37,664 bases of DNA from Bacillota bacterium (lineage in GTDB: Bacteria; Bacillota; DTU014): contig JAAYAB010000009.1 of NCBI GenBank assembly GCA_012719595.1, forward strand, positions 1 through 37,664. Reading direction: 5' to 3'. Positions 15,525 through 22,348 of this stretch are shown one piece after another. The notes below the pieces were generated by a model. That model saw only the letters and a program-made list of their open reading frames with translations. It was not told the origin of the DNA and did not search any database. Positions within the stretch are counted from its first letter, which is position 1. The number at the start of each line of letters is the position of its first letter. A program made the position numbers and the translations under genes.

Positions 15525-16385
15525 CTAGTCGATACCAGATGTTGCCATGGTCTGGACTACCTTAGTCTGATTTACTACGAAAACGACTATCGGTACGGTC
15601 ATCATCACAAGCGCAACCGCATATGTCACACCCGCTCGTCCGATACCTCCTGCAGCTATCTGACGCAACGCGTATGGCAAGGGCTTCAGCTGCTCTGCAT
15701 ACAGCACGTTGTCCCCTGTCACTCCCCAAAGGTGTTGGAATGCCAAGATCAGCATCGTCAACCATGCCGGCTTGACAAGGGGCATCGCTACCTTCCAGAA
15801 GATCTGCAGCTCCGTAGCCCCATCAAGCCTCGCTGCCTCTAGGTACGTGTCCGGTATCATGGTGTCCATGAAGTTCCTCATCAGGTATAGACCTAGAGTC
15901 GATCCCCAAGTCGGCACTATGACTCCCCAGTACGTATTGATGAATCCCAGGTACGACAGGGTCAAGTAGTTTGGGATCGCCACCACCGGCGAGGCGAACA
16001 TCAGCGACAGCAGTATCATGTCATTGACGAGCTTCTTGCCGGGGAACTTATGCTTCGACAGCACGTAGGCTGCCAACGAGCCGAAGATGATGTTTCCTGC
16101 CAGTCCCAGCAACACGATGATTACCGAGTTCAGTAGATATCTCGAGATCGGCACCCACGACTTGCCCATCAGGATCAGGAGATCACTGAAATTCTTGAGG
16201 GTCGGGTTTCTGACCAGGAACTGAGGTGGAAACAAGAACAGCTCGTTCATCGGTTTGAACGCACTGCTGATCACAAATACCAGAGGAAGCGCTGAGAAAG
16301 CTGCCCCCGCCGCCAGCATCGTCAGGATCACCATATCTCCGCCAGTGGAACGCGATAGCCTTTTTCTGCAGATCTGGATCTTCAC
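15525..16385 (-). CDS. carbohydrate ABC transporter permease, MalG type
   Basis: The protein has 286 residues with about six membrane segments. The EAA loop YLEAARLDGATELQIFWKVA followed by MPLVKP is a textbook ATPase-contact motif of CUT1 permeases, and NPTLKNFSDLL is the MalG-type region after the first helix. The start is GTG 16385 with AGGAGG 10 nt upstream. It is separated from the preceding MalF-type gene by a 189-bp gap carrying a tandem repeat array, unusually wide for a permease pair that must be made in equal amounts. It is the partner of 16575-17546. Confidence 0.88.
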   Translation of the reverse strand: MKIQICRKRLSRSTGGDMVILTMLAAGAAFSALPLVFVISSAFKPMNELFLFPPQFLVRNPTLKNFSDLLILMGKSWVPISRYLLNSVIIVLLGLAGNIIFGSLAAYVLSKHKFPGKKLVNDMILLSLMFASPVVAIPNYLTLSYLGFINTYWGVIVPTWGSTLGLYLMRNFMDTMIPDTYLEAARLDGATELQIFWKVAMPLVKPAWLTMLILAFQHLWGVTGDNVLYAEQLKPLPYALRQIAAGGIGRAGVTYAVALVMMTVPIVVFVVNQTKVVQTMATSGID

Positions 16386-16424
16386 GAGCCCAGCACCTCC
16401 TACGTGCCAATACCAACCCGTCGG

Positions 16425-16581
16425 CGGACCTCCGACACTTCGGACTCCCAGTCCTTCCGACTGGCGACCTCTCGCACTGCCAGCTCTTCCAGCTCTTAGC
16501 TCCTCAAGCAGCTGGCCCTTCGGACCCCGGCCCCTCGGGCTGCTAGCCCTTCGGACTCCTAGCCCATCAGACTGTTAGCCC
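16425..16581 (-). repeat. about ten tandem copies of a degenerate 16-bp repeat
   Basis: Read on the minus strand, the gap after the MalF-type permease splits into consecutive 16-base units: gggctaacagtctgat, gggctaggagtccgaa, gggctagcagcccgag, gggccggggtccgaa (15), gggccagctgcttgag, gagctaagagctggaa, gagctggcagtgcgag, aggtcgccagtcggaa, ggactgggagtccgaa and a partial tenth. Consensus is roughly GGGCTAGSAGTCCGAA. The first unit includes the TAA stop of the upstream permease. The 16-bp period is not a multiple of three, so the array is not coding. It is transcribed between two permease genes and may fold or be a neutral expansion. Confidence 0.8.
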
Positions 16582-17546
16582 AGTTTTCTCAGCAAGCTCT
16601 GTACTCCCCTCTGCGCTGCCAGCATTCCGAAGAAGAGCACTACTGCTATAGCGCAGGCATACCCCATTTCGAATCGGACGCTTCCATAGTCGTTCAGGTG
16701 CTGCATGATGGTCCAAGTATGCCAGTCCGTCGGGGTAGGTCCTGTGAGCATCTGTATGTTGCTTGCTGCCATGAACGATCCAGTGATTGACATGATAGCC
16801 CCGAACATCAGATAGTTCTTCATCATCGGCAACGTCACGAACCACAGCTCCTGCCACCGGTTCTTCACCCCGTCCAGGGCAGCTGCTTCGAAGTAGTAGT
16901 CATCTATACCCTGCAAACCCGCTATGAAAACCAGGAAGCTCACTCCCAGGCTCATCCACAGACTCACTACTATGACCACCGGCCACATCCAGGTGGTGTC
17001 GACCAGCCACTGTATCGGCTGGGTGATGACCCCCAGGTAGAGCAGAATCGCATTCAGGTATCCATAGCTGTCTCCGCTGAATATGAAGATCCACACCACA
17101 GCCGCTGTCCCAGATATCGACGGCGCATAGAAGAGCAGTGTCAGTATCGCCCTGATCCAAGGTTTCAGCTCGTTGATCAACCACGCGAACAGGAAACACA
17201 GGATGTAGCTGACCGGTCCGGTCACCAGTGCGAAAAACAGCGTGTTCTTTACCGCTATGAGGAAGACTTCATCCTTCAGAAAGAGCCTCAGGTAGTTCTC
17301 CCACCCCACCCACCGGGGGAAGTTCAGCATGTTGAAATAAGTGAAGCTCAACACTATTGACAGTATGACCGGCAATACCGTGAAGGTGAAGAACAGGATC
17401 AAGAACGGTGCCAGGAACAGATACGACATCCTGTTGGCCTTGATCTCACGCCATAGGCCCTTTATCCGTGGGACTGCGGGGACTGCAGCTGCCGCAGCAA
17501 AGGGTGCGGCGACCCCCGTACTACCCTCAGGGGCGATAGAGCTCAT
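16575..17546 (-). CDS. sugar ABC transporter permease, MalF type
   Basis: This inner-membrane protein of about 323 residues has a low-complexity Ala/Pro-rich cytosolic head (GVAAPFAAAAAVPAVPRI), then SYLFLAPFLILFFTFTVLPV as first membrane segment and an EAA-like loop YFEAAALDGVKNRWQELWFV. The track begins at TTG 17579, overlapping the previous stop by 3 nt, but GGAGGT sits 6 nt before the in-frame ATG at 17546, a much better start. The stop lies inside the first unit of the tandem repeat array. It forms the first permease pair with 15525-16385 and follows the large solute-binding protein gene. Confidence 0.88.
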   Translation of the reverse strand: MSSIAPEGSTGVAAPFAAAAAVPAVPRIKGLWREIKANRMSYLFLAPFLILFFTFTVLPVILSIVLSFTYFNMLNFPRWVGWENYLRLFLKDEVFLIAVKNTLFFALVTGPVSYILCFLFAWLINELKPWIRAILTLLFYAPSISGTAAVVWIFIFSGDSYGYLNAILLYLGVITQPIQWLVDTTWMWPVVIVVSLWMSLGVSFLVFIAGLQGIDDYYFEAAALDGVKNRWQELWFVTLPMMKNYLMFGAIMSITGSFMAASNIQMLTGPTPTDWHTWTIMQHLNDYGSVRFEMGYACAIAVVLFFGMLAAQRGVQSLLRKLG

Positions 17547-17575
17547 TCCACTACCTCCATTCAGCAGTCGATCAA

Positions 17576-20500
17576 TCAATTACGCCAGGTTTGTGGTCTC
17601 AAGTCTCTCTCGGCATCCAGCCTGTGCAGATGGACGTAATGATCCCAATACGCCTTCTTCCACTCCTCAGGTACATCTTCCAGGTTGGTCTCGTATCCAA
17701 ACTCTAGGCGCTTTCGGGCTATCTCCTCATTGATCATACGATCGTAGTCAACCACAGACTCCCTCACAGGCTTGCCATCCAGCACCACTGCCCTAAAGAG
17801 CCAGTCGAACATCCTGGTGACGTAGTATCCTCCCAGCACCGGCGGGGTCCCCTCTACCCACTTCCACTGCTCCAGCAAGACCGCTCGCTCACTCGAACCC
17901 CATGGCAGCTGCTCGAGCGCCTCCATGTTGGCCGTCGGATACCTCGCTGCCGCTCCCATGAGCGCCTCCAGCTCCCGACCAAACCTGGCCTGGGTGTCTG
18001 CCCTGGTCCACCACTTCAGAAACTCCCACGCAGCCTCTTTCTTTTTTGACCCCTCCAGGATGATCGCTCCGGAACTGCCCGCCGGCACCACCCTGCTGAT
18101 GGTTCCATCTTCTCTCACTGTCCCTGGCACAAGCGCTATTCCCCACTCGCCTCGCAGCTCAGGGGCGAAGACCTTGATCTGGTTGTAGAATCCGTAGTCG
18201 CCGATCACCAGCGGCATTTCTCCCATCCGGAATCTGTTCGCTGCATTGAACTCCAGTGGGAACTCATATAGCCTGTACAGGTCCGTCAACTGCTTCAGGG
18301 TGGCTATGGCTAGCTCAGAGTCCAGGTTCGTAGCCACCATATCCTCCTTGTAGAGAGGCACCCCCTTCTGATACAGCAGCATCAGATACGTGCCCATAGT
18401 GGGCGAGAGTCCAATCTGCATGTAGTTCCTCTGCAGCTCCGGAACCATTCTATACACGTCGTCCCAGGTCTGGGGCACTTCAAGGCCCAGTTCCGCCAGG
18501 ACATCTTTTCTGTAGAAAAGCACCGGGAACGGATGGGTCTCCGGCAGTCCATACACCTTGTCCCGTATCCTCATCGAGGTGAAAGCTGACTTGGAGAATC
18601 TCTGAGCTACTTCCTCGAAATCCTCGAACTGACGAAGGTCTGCTATAGCTCCTCTGAAGGCCAGGTCCATGTTGAGGGCCCCGAGCGCCACATCGGGAGC
18701 CGTGCCTGCTATAATCGCAGGTATCAGAAGTGACCCTGTATCCGAGATCAGCTCCAGGTTCACTTGTATACCCGTCTCAGGGGTGAACGTATCCTCGATC
18801 ATCTGCTTCAGAATCTGGGCCTGGTCTCTGCCGGCTCCGCCGCCACCGCCCACATAGGTGCTTTGGCCAATCCAAACCTTGATCGCCTCATCAGATGTCT
18901 CCTGTTCACCTGAACCGCCGTCAGCACTAGTGCTGATGTCGTGCACTCCGGTATAGTCATGGGTAAACGATGCGGCTAGAGCGCTGAGCTCATGCCTCAC
19001 CAGCTGCCAGAAGGTCGGCGATGCGCTCGGCAGTTTCTGGTCCGGCGAAGCCACCACGATGTAGTCGATCTGCAGCGGTTGGTTGCGGGAGTTCTGCATC
19101 CACTCGCCCAGCGAACCAACGCTGTCTCTATAGGTAGCGAAGTGACTGGGGATGAGGTCCGGCCTGGCAGACATGTTCCTCAGCAGTCTCGCGAAGTCTC
19201 TAAGGAAGGTAGTGTGGCCTCCCTGCTGGCCAGTGACCGTCTCGAACGCCAAAGCTAGATCAGTCAGCTCCTGGCTCGCAGCCTGCAGCGACTCTACCAG
19301 ACCGGGGATCCTCTTCTCCAGCTGATAGCTTCGGAGAGGGTCAGGGTTGGCCGACGTAACCATCATGATTGTTCTGTAGATGGTAGTCAGTTGATAGAGC
19401 ACGTTCTCAGTCCGCTCCAGGATGTGAGCCAGATCTCCGAGGGTGACCTCGAGTCTCATAACGTGCTTTCCTCTGGTCAGATAGACGAGAGCGGGATTCC
19501 CGTACTCATCTGTGAGAGGGACCATGGAGTAACGATCGGTGAATGAGAACTTGATCGCCTCTGCCTCACTGAACGGCACCTTGCCGTCGATCATCATCTT
19601 GCGGCTGCTGTAAGAACCCCGGACCAGGTCCTGCTTGCCCTTGATAGCTATCTGGTAAAGCCCATCCTCTGGCACTTCGAACTCCCACTCCACCCACTCC
19701 CCGGTCAGCTGCCATCTGAAGCCTCCGATGGAGTTCAGCCTGACCTGGGCAGGATGGTATGGTTCCAGAGAAGGATCCCCCTTGTCGAACTCGGCGAATA
19801 TCCCGATGGCAGATCTGCGGACGGCGTTCTCTCCCTGAATCTTCTGAAGAACTCCAGTGGTCGGCTTATACCCTAGTTCCATGTACTCCTGAGCAACGAC
19901 CCTATAGGGCCTGGCCGCCTCCGCCTGCTCCAACCGCAATTCCGATATTGCTATGGGCTCGGACAGCGAATCTATACGAATCACATTGACGCCTTCTTGC
20001 AGGTAGAAGCTATAGGGCTGAAGCTCGTACCCGACAGGGTCCGTGATGTAGACAGTCTGCCACTCCGGCCTCTCCACCTGTCTCGGGCGGACATCGTTTC
20101 CCGCTGTATCCTTTCGGACCGGGCCGGAGTCTCCCCAGACCCTCTGAAAGCTCAGGAATTGAGTCCCCTCAAAAAGCCTGTCGCCGTTGATGGTCAAAGC
20201 CCTCTCGATGGCAATGCCTCTCCCGGGCAGGGGGTAATAAGTCAGGGCGATGTTGTAGAGTCCGGCTTCCGGCACATTGACCTGCCACTCTATGTATCCG
20301 CCCTCATCGGTGCGAACTACACTGCCGGACAACCCTCCAAGCTCCTCAACGATGGTGACCCCCTCGCCGGACGTGTACGATACTGCCGGCACTATGACCT
20401 TGATGTTCGGGCGCGGTGCTCCCGCGTACTGTGCGAGGTAGTCGTCATACGCGATCTGCCGCTCGTAAAAGGTGGCCACATCCTCGAGGGCGTCTGATGT

Positions 20501-20623
20501 GGCGACATCGTCCAAAGCGTCTGCGGTAGCGAGGCCTTCCATTGCGCCGAACACTACCAGCACAAGACCGATGACAGCGGTGATAAGCATCCTAGGATGG
20601 ACAACGGTAGCGTGCCTCATCAT
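17576..20623 (-). CDS. extracellular solute-binding protein (family 1) with N-terminal carbohydrate-binding-like domains, 1015 aa
   Basis: A leader (LITAVIGLVLVVFGAMEGLATA) without lipobox cysteine is followed by two similar beta-sandwich segments. The first (about 80-240) contains GYIEWQVNVPEAGLYNIALT, and the second (about 270-420) contains WVEWEFEVPEDGLYQIAIKG. Both resemble sugar-binding CBM/galactose-binding-like modules. A helical linker (about 420-570) leads to a complete family 1 binding protein (about 585-1000): SLLIPAIIAGTAPDVALGAL, YGLPETHPFPVLFYRKDVL and GSSGAIILEGSKKKEAAWEF. Normal family members have about 420 residues. I infer that it captures long or branched glycan at the membrane and hands it to the permease pair. 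Just after the leader, DALDDVAT is repeated as DALEDVAT, mirrored by a 24-nt DNA duplication. GGGGAG lies 5 nt before the ATG. Confidence 0.87.
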   Translation of the reverse strand: MMRHATVVHPRMLITAVIGLVLVVFGAMEGLATADALDDVATSDALEDVATFYERQIAYDDYLAQYAGAPRPNIKVIVPAVSYTSGEGVTIVEELGGLSGSVVRTDEGGYIEWQVNVPEAGLYNIALTYYPLPGRGIAIERALTINGDRLFEGTQFLSFQRVWGDSGPVRKDTAGNDVRPRQVERPEWQTVYITDPVGYELQPYSFYLQEGVNVIRIDSLSEPIAISELRLEQAEAARPYRVVAQEYMELGYKPTTGVLQKIQGENAVRRSAIGIFAEFDKGDPSLEPYHPAQVRLNSIGGFRWQLTGEWVEWEFEVPEDGLYQIAIKGKQDLVRGSYSSRKMMIDGKVPFSEAEAIKFSFTDRYSMVPLTDEYGNPALVYLTRGKHVMRLEVTLGDLAHILERTENVLYQLTTIYRTIMMVTSANPDPLRSYQLEKRIPGLVESLQAASQELTDLALAFETVTGQQGGHTTFLRDFARLLRNMSARPDLIPSHFATYRDSVGSLGEWMQNSRNQPLQIDYIVVASPDQKLPSASPTFWQLVRHELSALAASFTHDYTGVHDISTSADGGSGEQETSDEAIKVWIGQSTYVGGGGGAGRDQAQILKQMIEDTFTPETGIQVNLELISDTGSLLIPAIIAGTAPDVALGALNMDLAFRGAIADLRQFEDFEEVAQRFSKSAFTSMRIRDKVYGLPETHPFPVLFYRKDVLAELGLEVPQTWDDVYRMVPELQRNYMQIGLSPTMGTYLMLLYQKGVPLYKEDMVATNLDSELAIATLKQLTDLYRLYEFPLEFNAANRFRMGEMPLVIGDYGFYNQIKVFAPELRGEWGIALVPGTVREDGTISRVVPAGSSGAIILEGSKKKEAAWEFLKWWTRADTQARFGRELEALMGAAARYPTANMEALEQLPWGSSERAVLLEQWKWVEGTPPVLGGYYVTRMFDWLFRAVVLDGKPVRESVVDYDRMINEEIARKRLEFGYETNLEDVPEEWKKAYWDHYVHLHRLDAERDLRPQTWRN

Positions 20624-20685
20624 CTCAACTCCCCGGAAACAGAACGCTGGACCACCACACCCGACATCTCAACCTTGCTAAGACA

Positions 20686-20732
20686 GAGTTGCCCTCAGCC
20701 GAGCATCACTACTCTTTGCCGAGGGCAAACTC
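20686..20732 (-). other. intercistronic stem-loop between the two binding-protein genes
   Basis: GAGTTGCCCTC (20686-20696) pairs with GAGGGCA(A)ACTC (20721-20732), 11 bp with one bulged A, around a 24-nt loop. Two further palindromes (GTCATG/CATGAC and TCATCGATGA) follow toward the stop of the upstream gene. There is no U-run. In binding-protein operons such hairpins typically protect the upstream message and lower expression of downstream permeases; that role is inferred here. Confidence 0.55.
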
Positions 20733-20809
20733 ATTTTCAGTAGTTGCACGCCGTCATGGACGAATCGGTCTCATCATGACCGGGTCTGTGTCATCGATGA
20801 CTGATTGAC

Positions 20810-22141
20810 TCAGTTGAACTCCTCGTCCAGCATGGCCTGAACTACTGGTGCCTTGGCATTGAGCCCGGCAGCTGGGCTGGCCATATCGACATCGCTCAAA
20901 ACGCCGAAGTAGTGCATAGAAGCATGAGCATCGACCTTCGAGTCGACGAGCTTCATCATCTCCAGAGTCTCTTCGTCTCTGATGTTGAACTTAGCCGCCC
21001 ACGCCATCCAAGCATCTTCGAGACCAGTCTCAGGATCTATGTAAGGCACGGTGAGCTTGAACAGGGCATTGGCTACTTCTATCTTCGCTCTGGGGTTCTT
21101 GACACCCTTCGGGATGATGAGCCCGAACATACGAGATCCGTCAATGGCGTAGTCATCTGAGTAGATGCTGTCAACATTCGGTCCCATCGGAGGAGGAACT
21201 ACGCCGAAGTCGTCCTCGATTTCGAAGACGATTGGATAGTCGAGCATCTCGACGTGCTCAACCATCCTCATGGCGATTTTGCCCTGCTTCCAAACTGAGT
21301 GATTCTCATGGAAGCCCTGGGGAGCCATGGCCTCGCCTATGTTCAAGATCTCATTGGCAATGCGGACACCCTCGATGAAGGCTGGCTCATTGGCGGTGTA
21401 TACCAGCTTCCCATCGATCTCACGCACGGCGCGTCCGCCATTGGTTGCGATCGGAGGAATCTGCCCCTCAGGAATCCAGAATCCCCACTGATCGATCTCG
21501 CCATCGCCGTCCGTATCCTTGGTGGCCAGGTTGGCGATCTCAATCATCTTGTCCCATGTCCACTCGTTGTTCTCGACTAGCTCATAGAGGTTGGGCAGGC
21601 CCTCTCTCTCGAAGAGGGTCTTGTTCCACATGACGACACGGCATGCCGCCGGCAGCAGCTGAGCAGGGAATAGGACAGTCTGTCTACCGAACTTCGCCCA
21701 CTTCTCCGGATTCTGAGCCAAGCCGATATTGGGATATCTCTGCCAGAACCCTTCCTCAACGAACTCTTCAGCCGGAGTGGAGAACTCAACGAATCCGAAT
21801 CCCTTCATGAAGGAGCTATGCCAGATCAGGATATCGTTAGGCTCGTCACCGGCGAGGATCGCTTGCTTCTCCTCATCAGATGCAGGCCAGGCCTTGGGAT
21901 TCTTGAACTCGATCTTGCAGTTGAACATCTTCTCGACTTCTTCTTTCCACGCCTTGCCTTCGCCATCCTGGAACTGACCAAAGAACAACTGATACCATCC
22001 ATCCCAACCTACGACGAACGACACAGTTTCTCCACCGAGGTCGAATTTCGGATACTCCTCTGCCTGGACAAGTGCGGCCATCGACGTCACAAGAATTACG
22101 CACAGCCCAATGGTGACAATTCTTCTCAGAGATCCTCCCAT
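20810..22141 (-). CDS. extracellular solute-binding protein, sugar ABC transporter, 443 aa
   Basis: A signal peptide (RRIVTIGLCVILVTSMAALVQA) ends at an A-x-A-like site without a lipobox cysteine. The mature protein has normal family 1 length. Features include NDILIWHSSFMKGFGFVEF, VVMWNKTLFEREGLPNLYEL, NEWTWDKMIEIANLATKDTD and a calcium-loop-like DTDGDGEIDQWGFW. Aromatic residues in the N-terminal GWDGWYQLFF and later WGFW suit sugar stacking. It is the first gene of the minus-strand operon and probably the most highly expressed; AGGAGG lies 10 nt before the ATG. Two binding proteins with two permease pairs suggest either two importers or one system with alternative receptors. No ATPase gene accompanies them. 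Confidence 0.88.
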   Translation of the reverse strand: MGGSLRRIVTIGLCVILVTSMAALVQAEEYPKFDLGGETVSFVVGWDGWYQLFFGQFQDGEGKAWKEEVEKMFNCKIEFKNPKAWPASDEEKQAILAGDEPNDILIWHSSFMKGFGFVEFSTPAEEFVEEGFWQRYPNIGLAQNPEKWAKFGRQTVLFPAQLLPAACRVVMWNKTLFEREGLPNLYELVENNEWTWDKMIEIANLATKDTDGDGEIDQWGFWIPEGQIPPIATNGGRAVREIDGKLVYTANEPAFIEGVRIANEILNIGEAMAPQGFHENHSVWKQGKIAMRMVEHVEMLDYPIVFEIEDDFGVVPPPMGPNVDSIYSDDYAIDGSRMFGLIIPKGVKNPRAKIEVANALFKLTVPYIDPETGLEDAWMAWAAKFNIRDEETLEMMKLVDSKVDAHASMHYFGVLSDVDMASPAAGLNAKAPVVQAMLDEEFN

Positions 22142-22231
22142 TGTGTAAATGCCTCCTTCCTTTCCGTCCGCTCACTGGTAGCCGAGATCGCATCCACCAG
22201 CAACCGATAGTACCCAAATACTAGGCTCCGT

Positions 22232-22272
22232 CGCGAAATCCTGCTGACTTCGCGGATTTTTTTCTTTTTTTG
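22232..22272 (+). terminator. intrinsic terminator-like hairpin with T-tract in a divergent promoter region
   Basis: CGCGAA (22232-22237) and TTCGCG (22249-22254) form a perfect 6-bp stem around an 11-nt loop. It is followed within 2 nt by TTTTTTTCTTTTTTT, so it reads as a rho-independent terminator for rightward transcription. No rightward gene precedes it, because all genes to the left for 13 kb run leftward. It could stop antisense transcription, act as an attenuator in a long leader of the DUF362 gene, or simply be an operator palindrome plus an A-tract UP element for the leftward promoter. Confidence 0.55.
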
Positions 22273-22304
22273 TTCGGCAACATGAAAATTGCCGGTCCGA
22301 AATG

Positions 22305-22313
22305 TGGTAGAAT
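22305..22313 (+). promoter_or_regulatory. candidate extended -10 promoter of the DUF362 operon
   Basis: TGGTAGAAT matches an extended -10 element (TGn plus a five-of-six TATAAT) about 36 bp before the ATG at 22349. The -35 position is poor (AAAATT), as is common for extended -10 promoters. Transcription from here would begin downstream of the terminator-like hairpin. Confidence 0.35.
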
Positions 22314-22348
22314 GAGTGTGTAACCAACAGTCCGTGGAGGTGCTCTGC

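Noticed and set aside
16255-16578. Plus-strand ORF rich in Pro, Ser and Leu across the repeat array
   Set aside because: Its composition is produced by the 16-bp repeats and by antisense permease sequence.
16425-16581. CRISPR array
   Set aside because: The 16-bp units are contiguous and degenerate with no unique spacers, and no cas genes are present.
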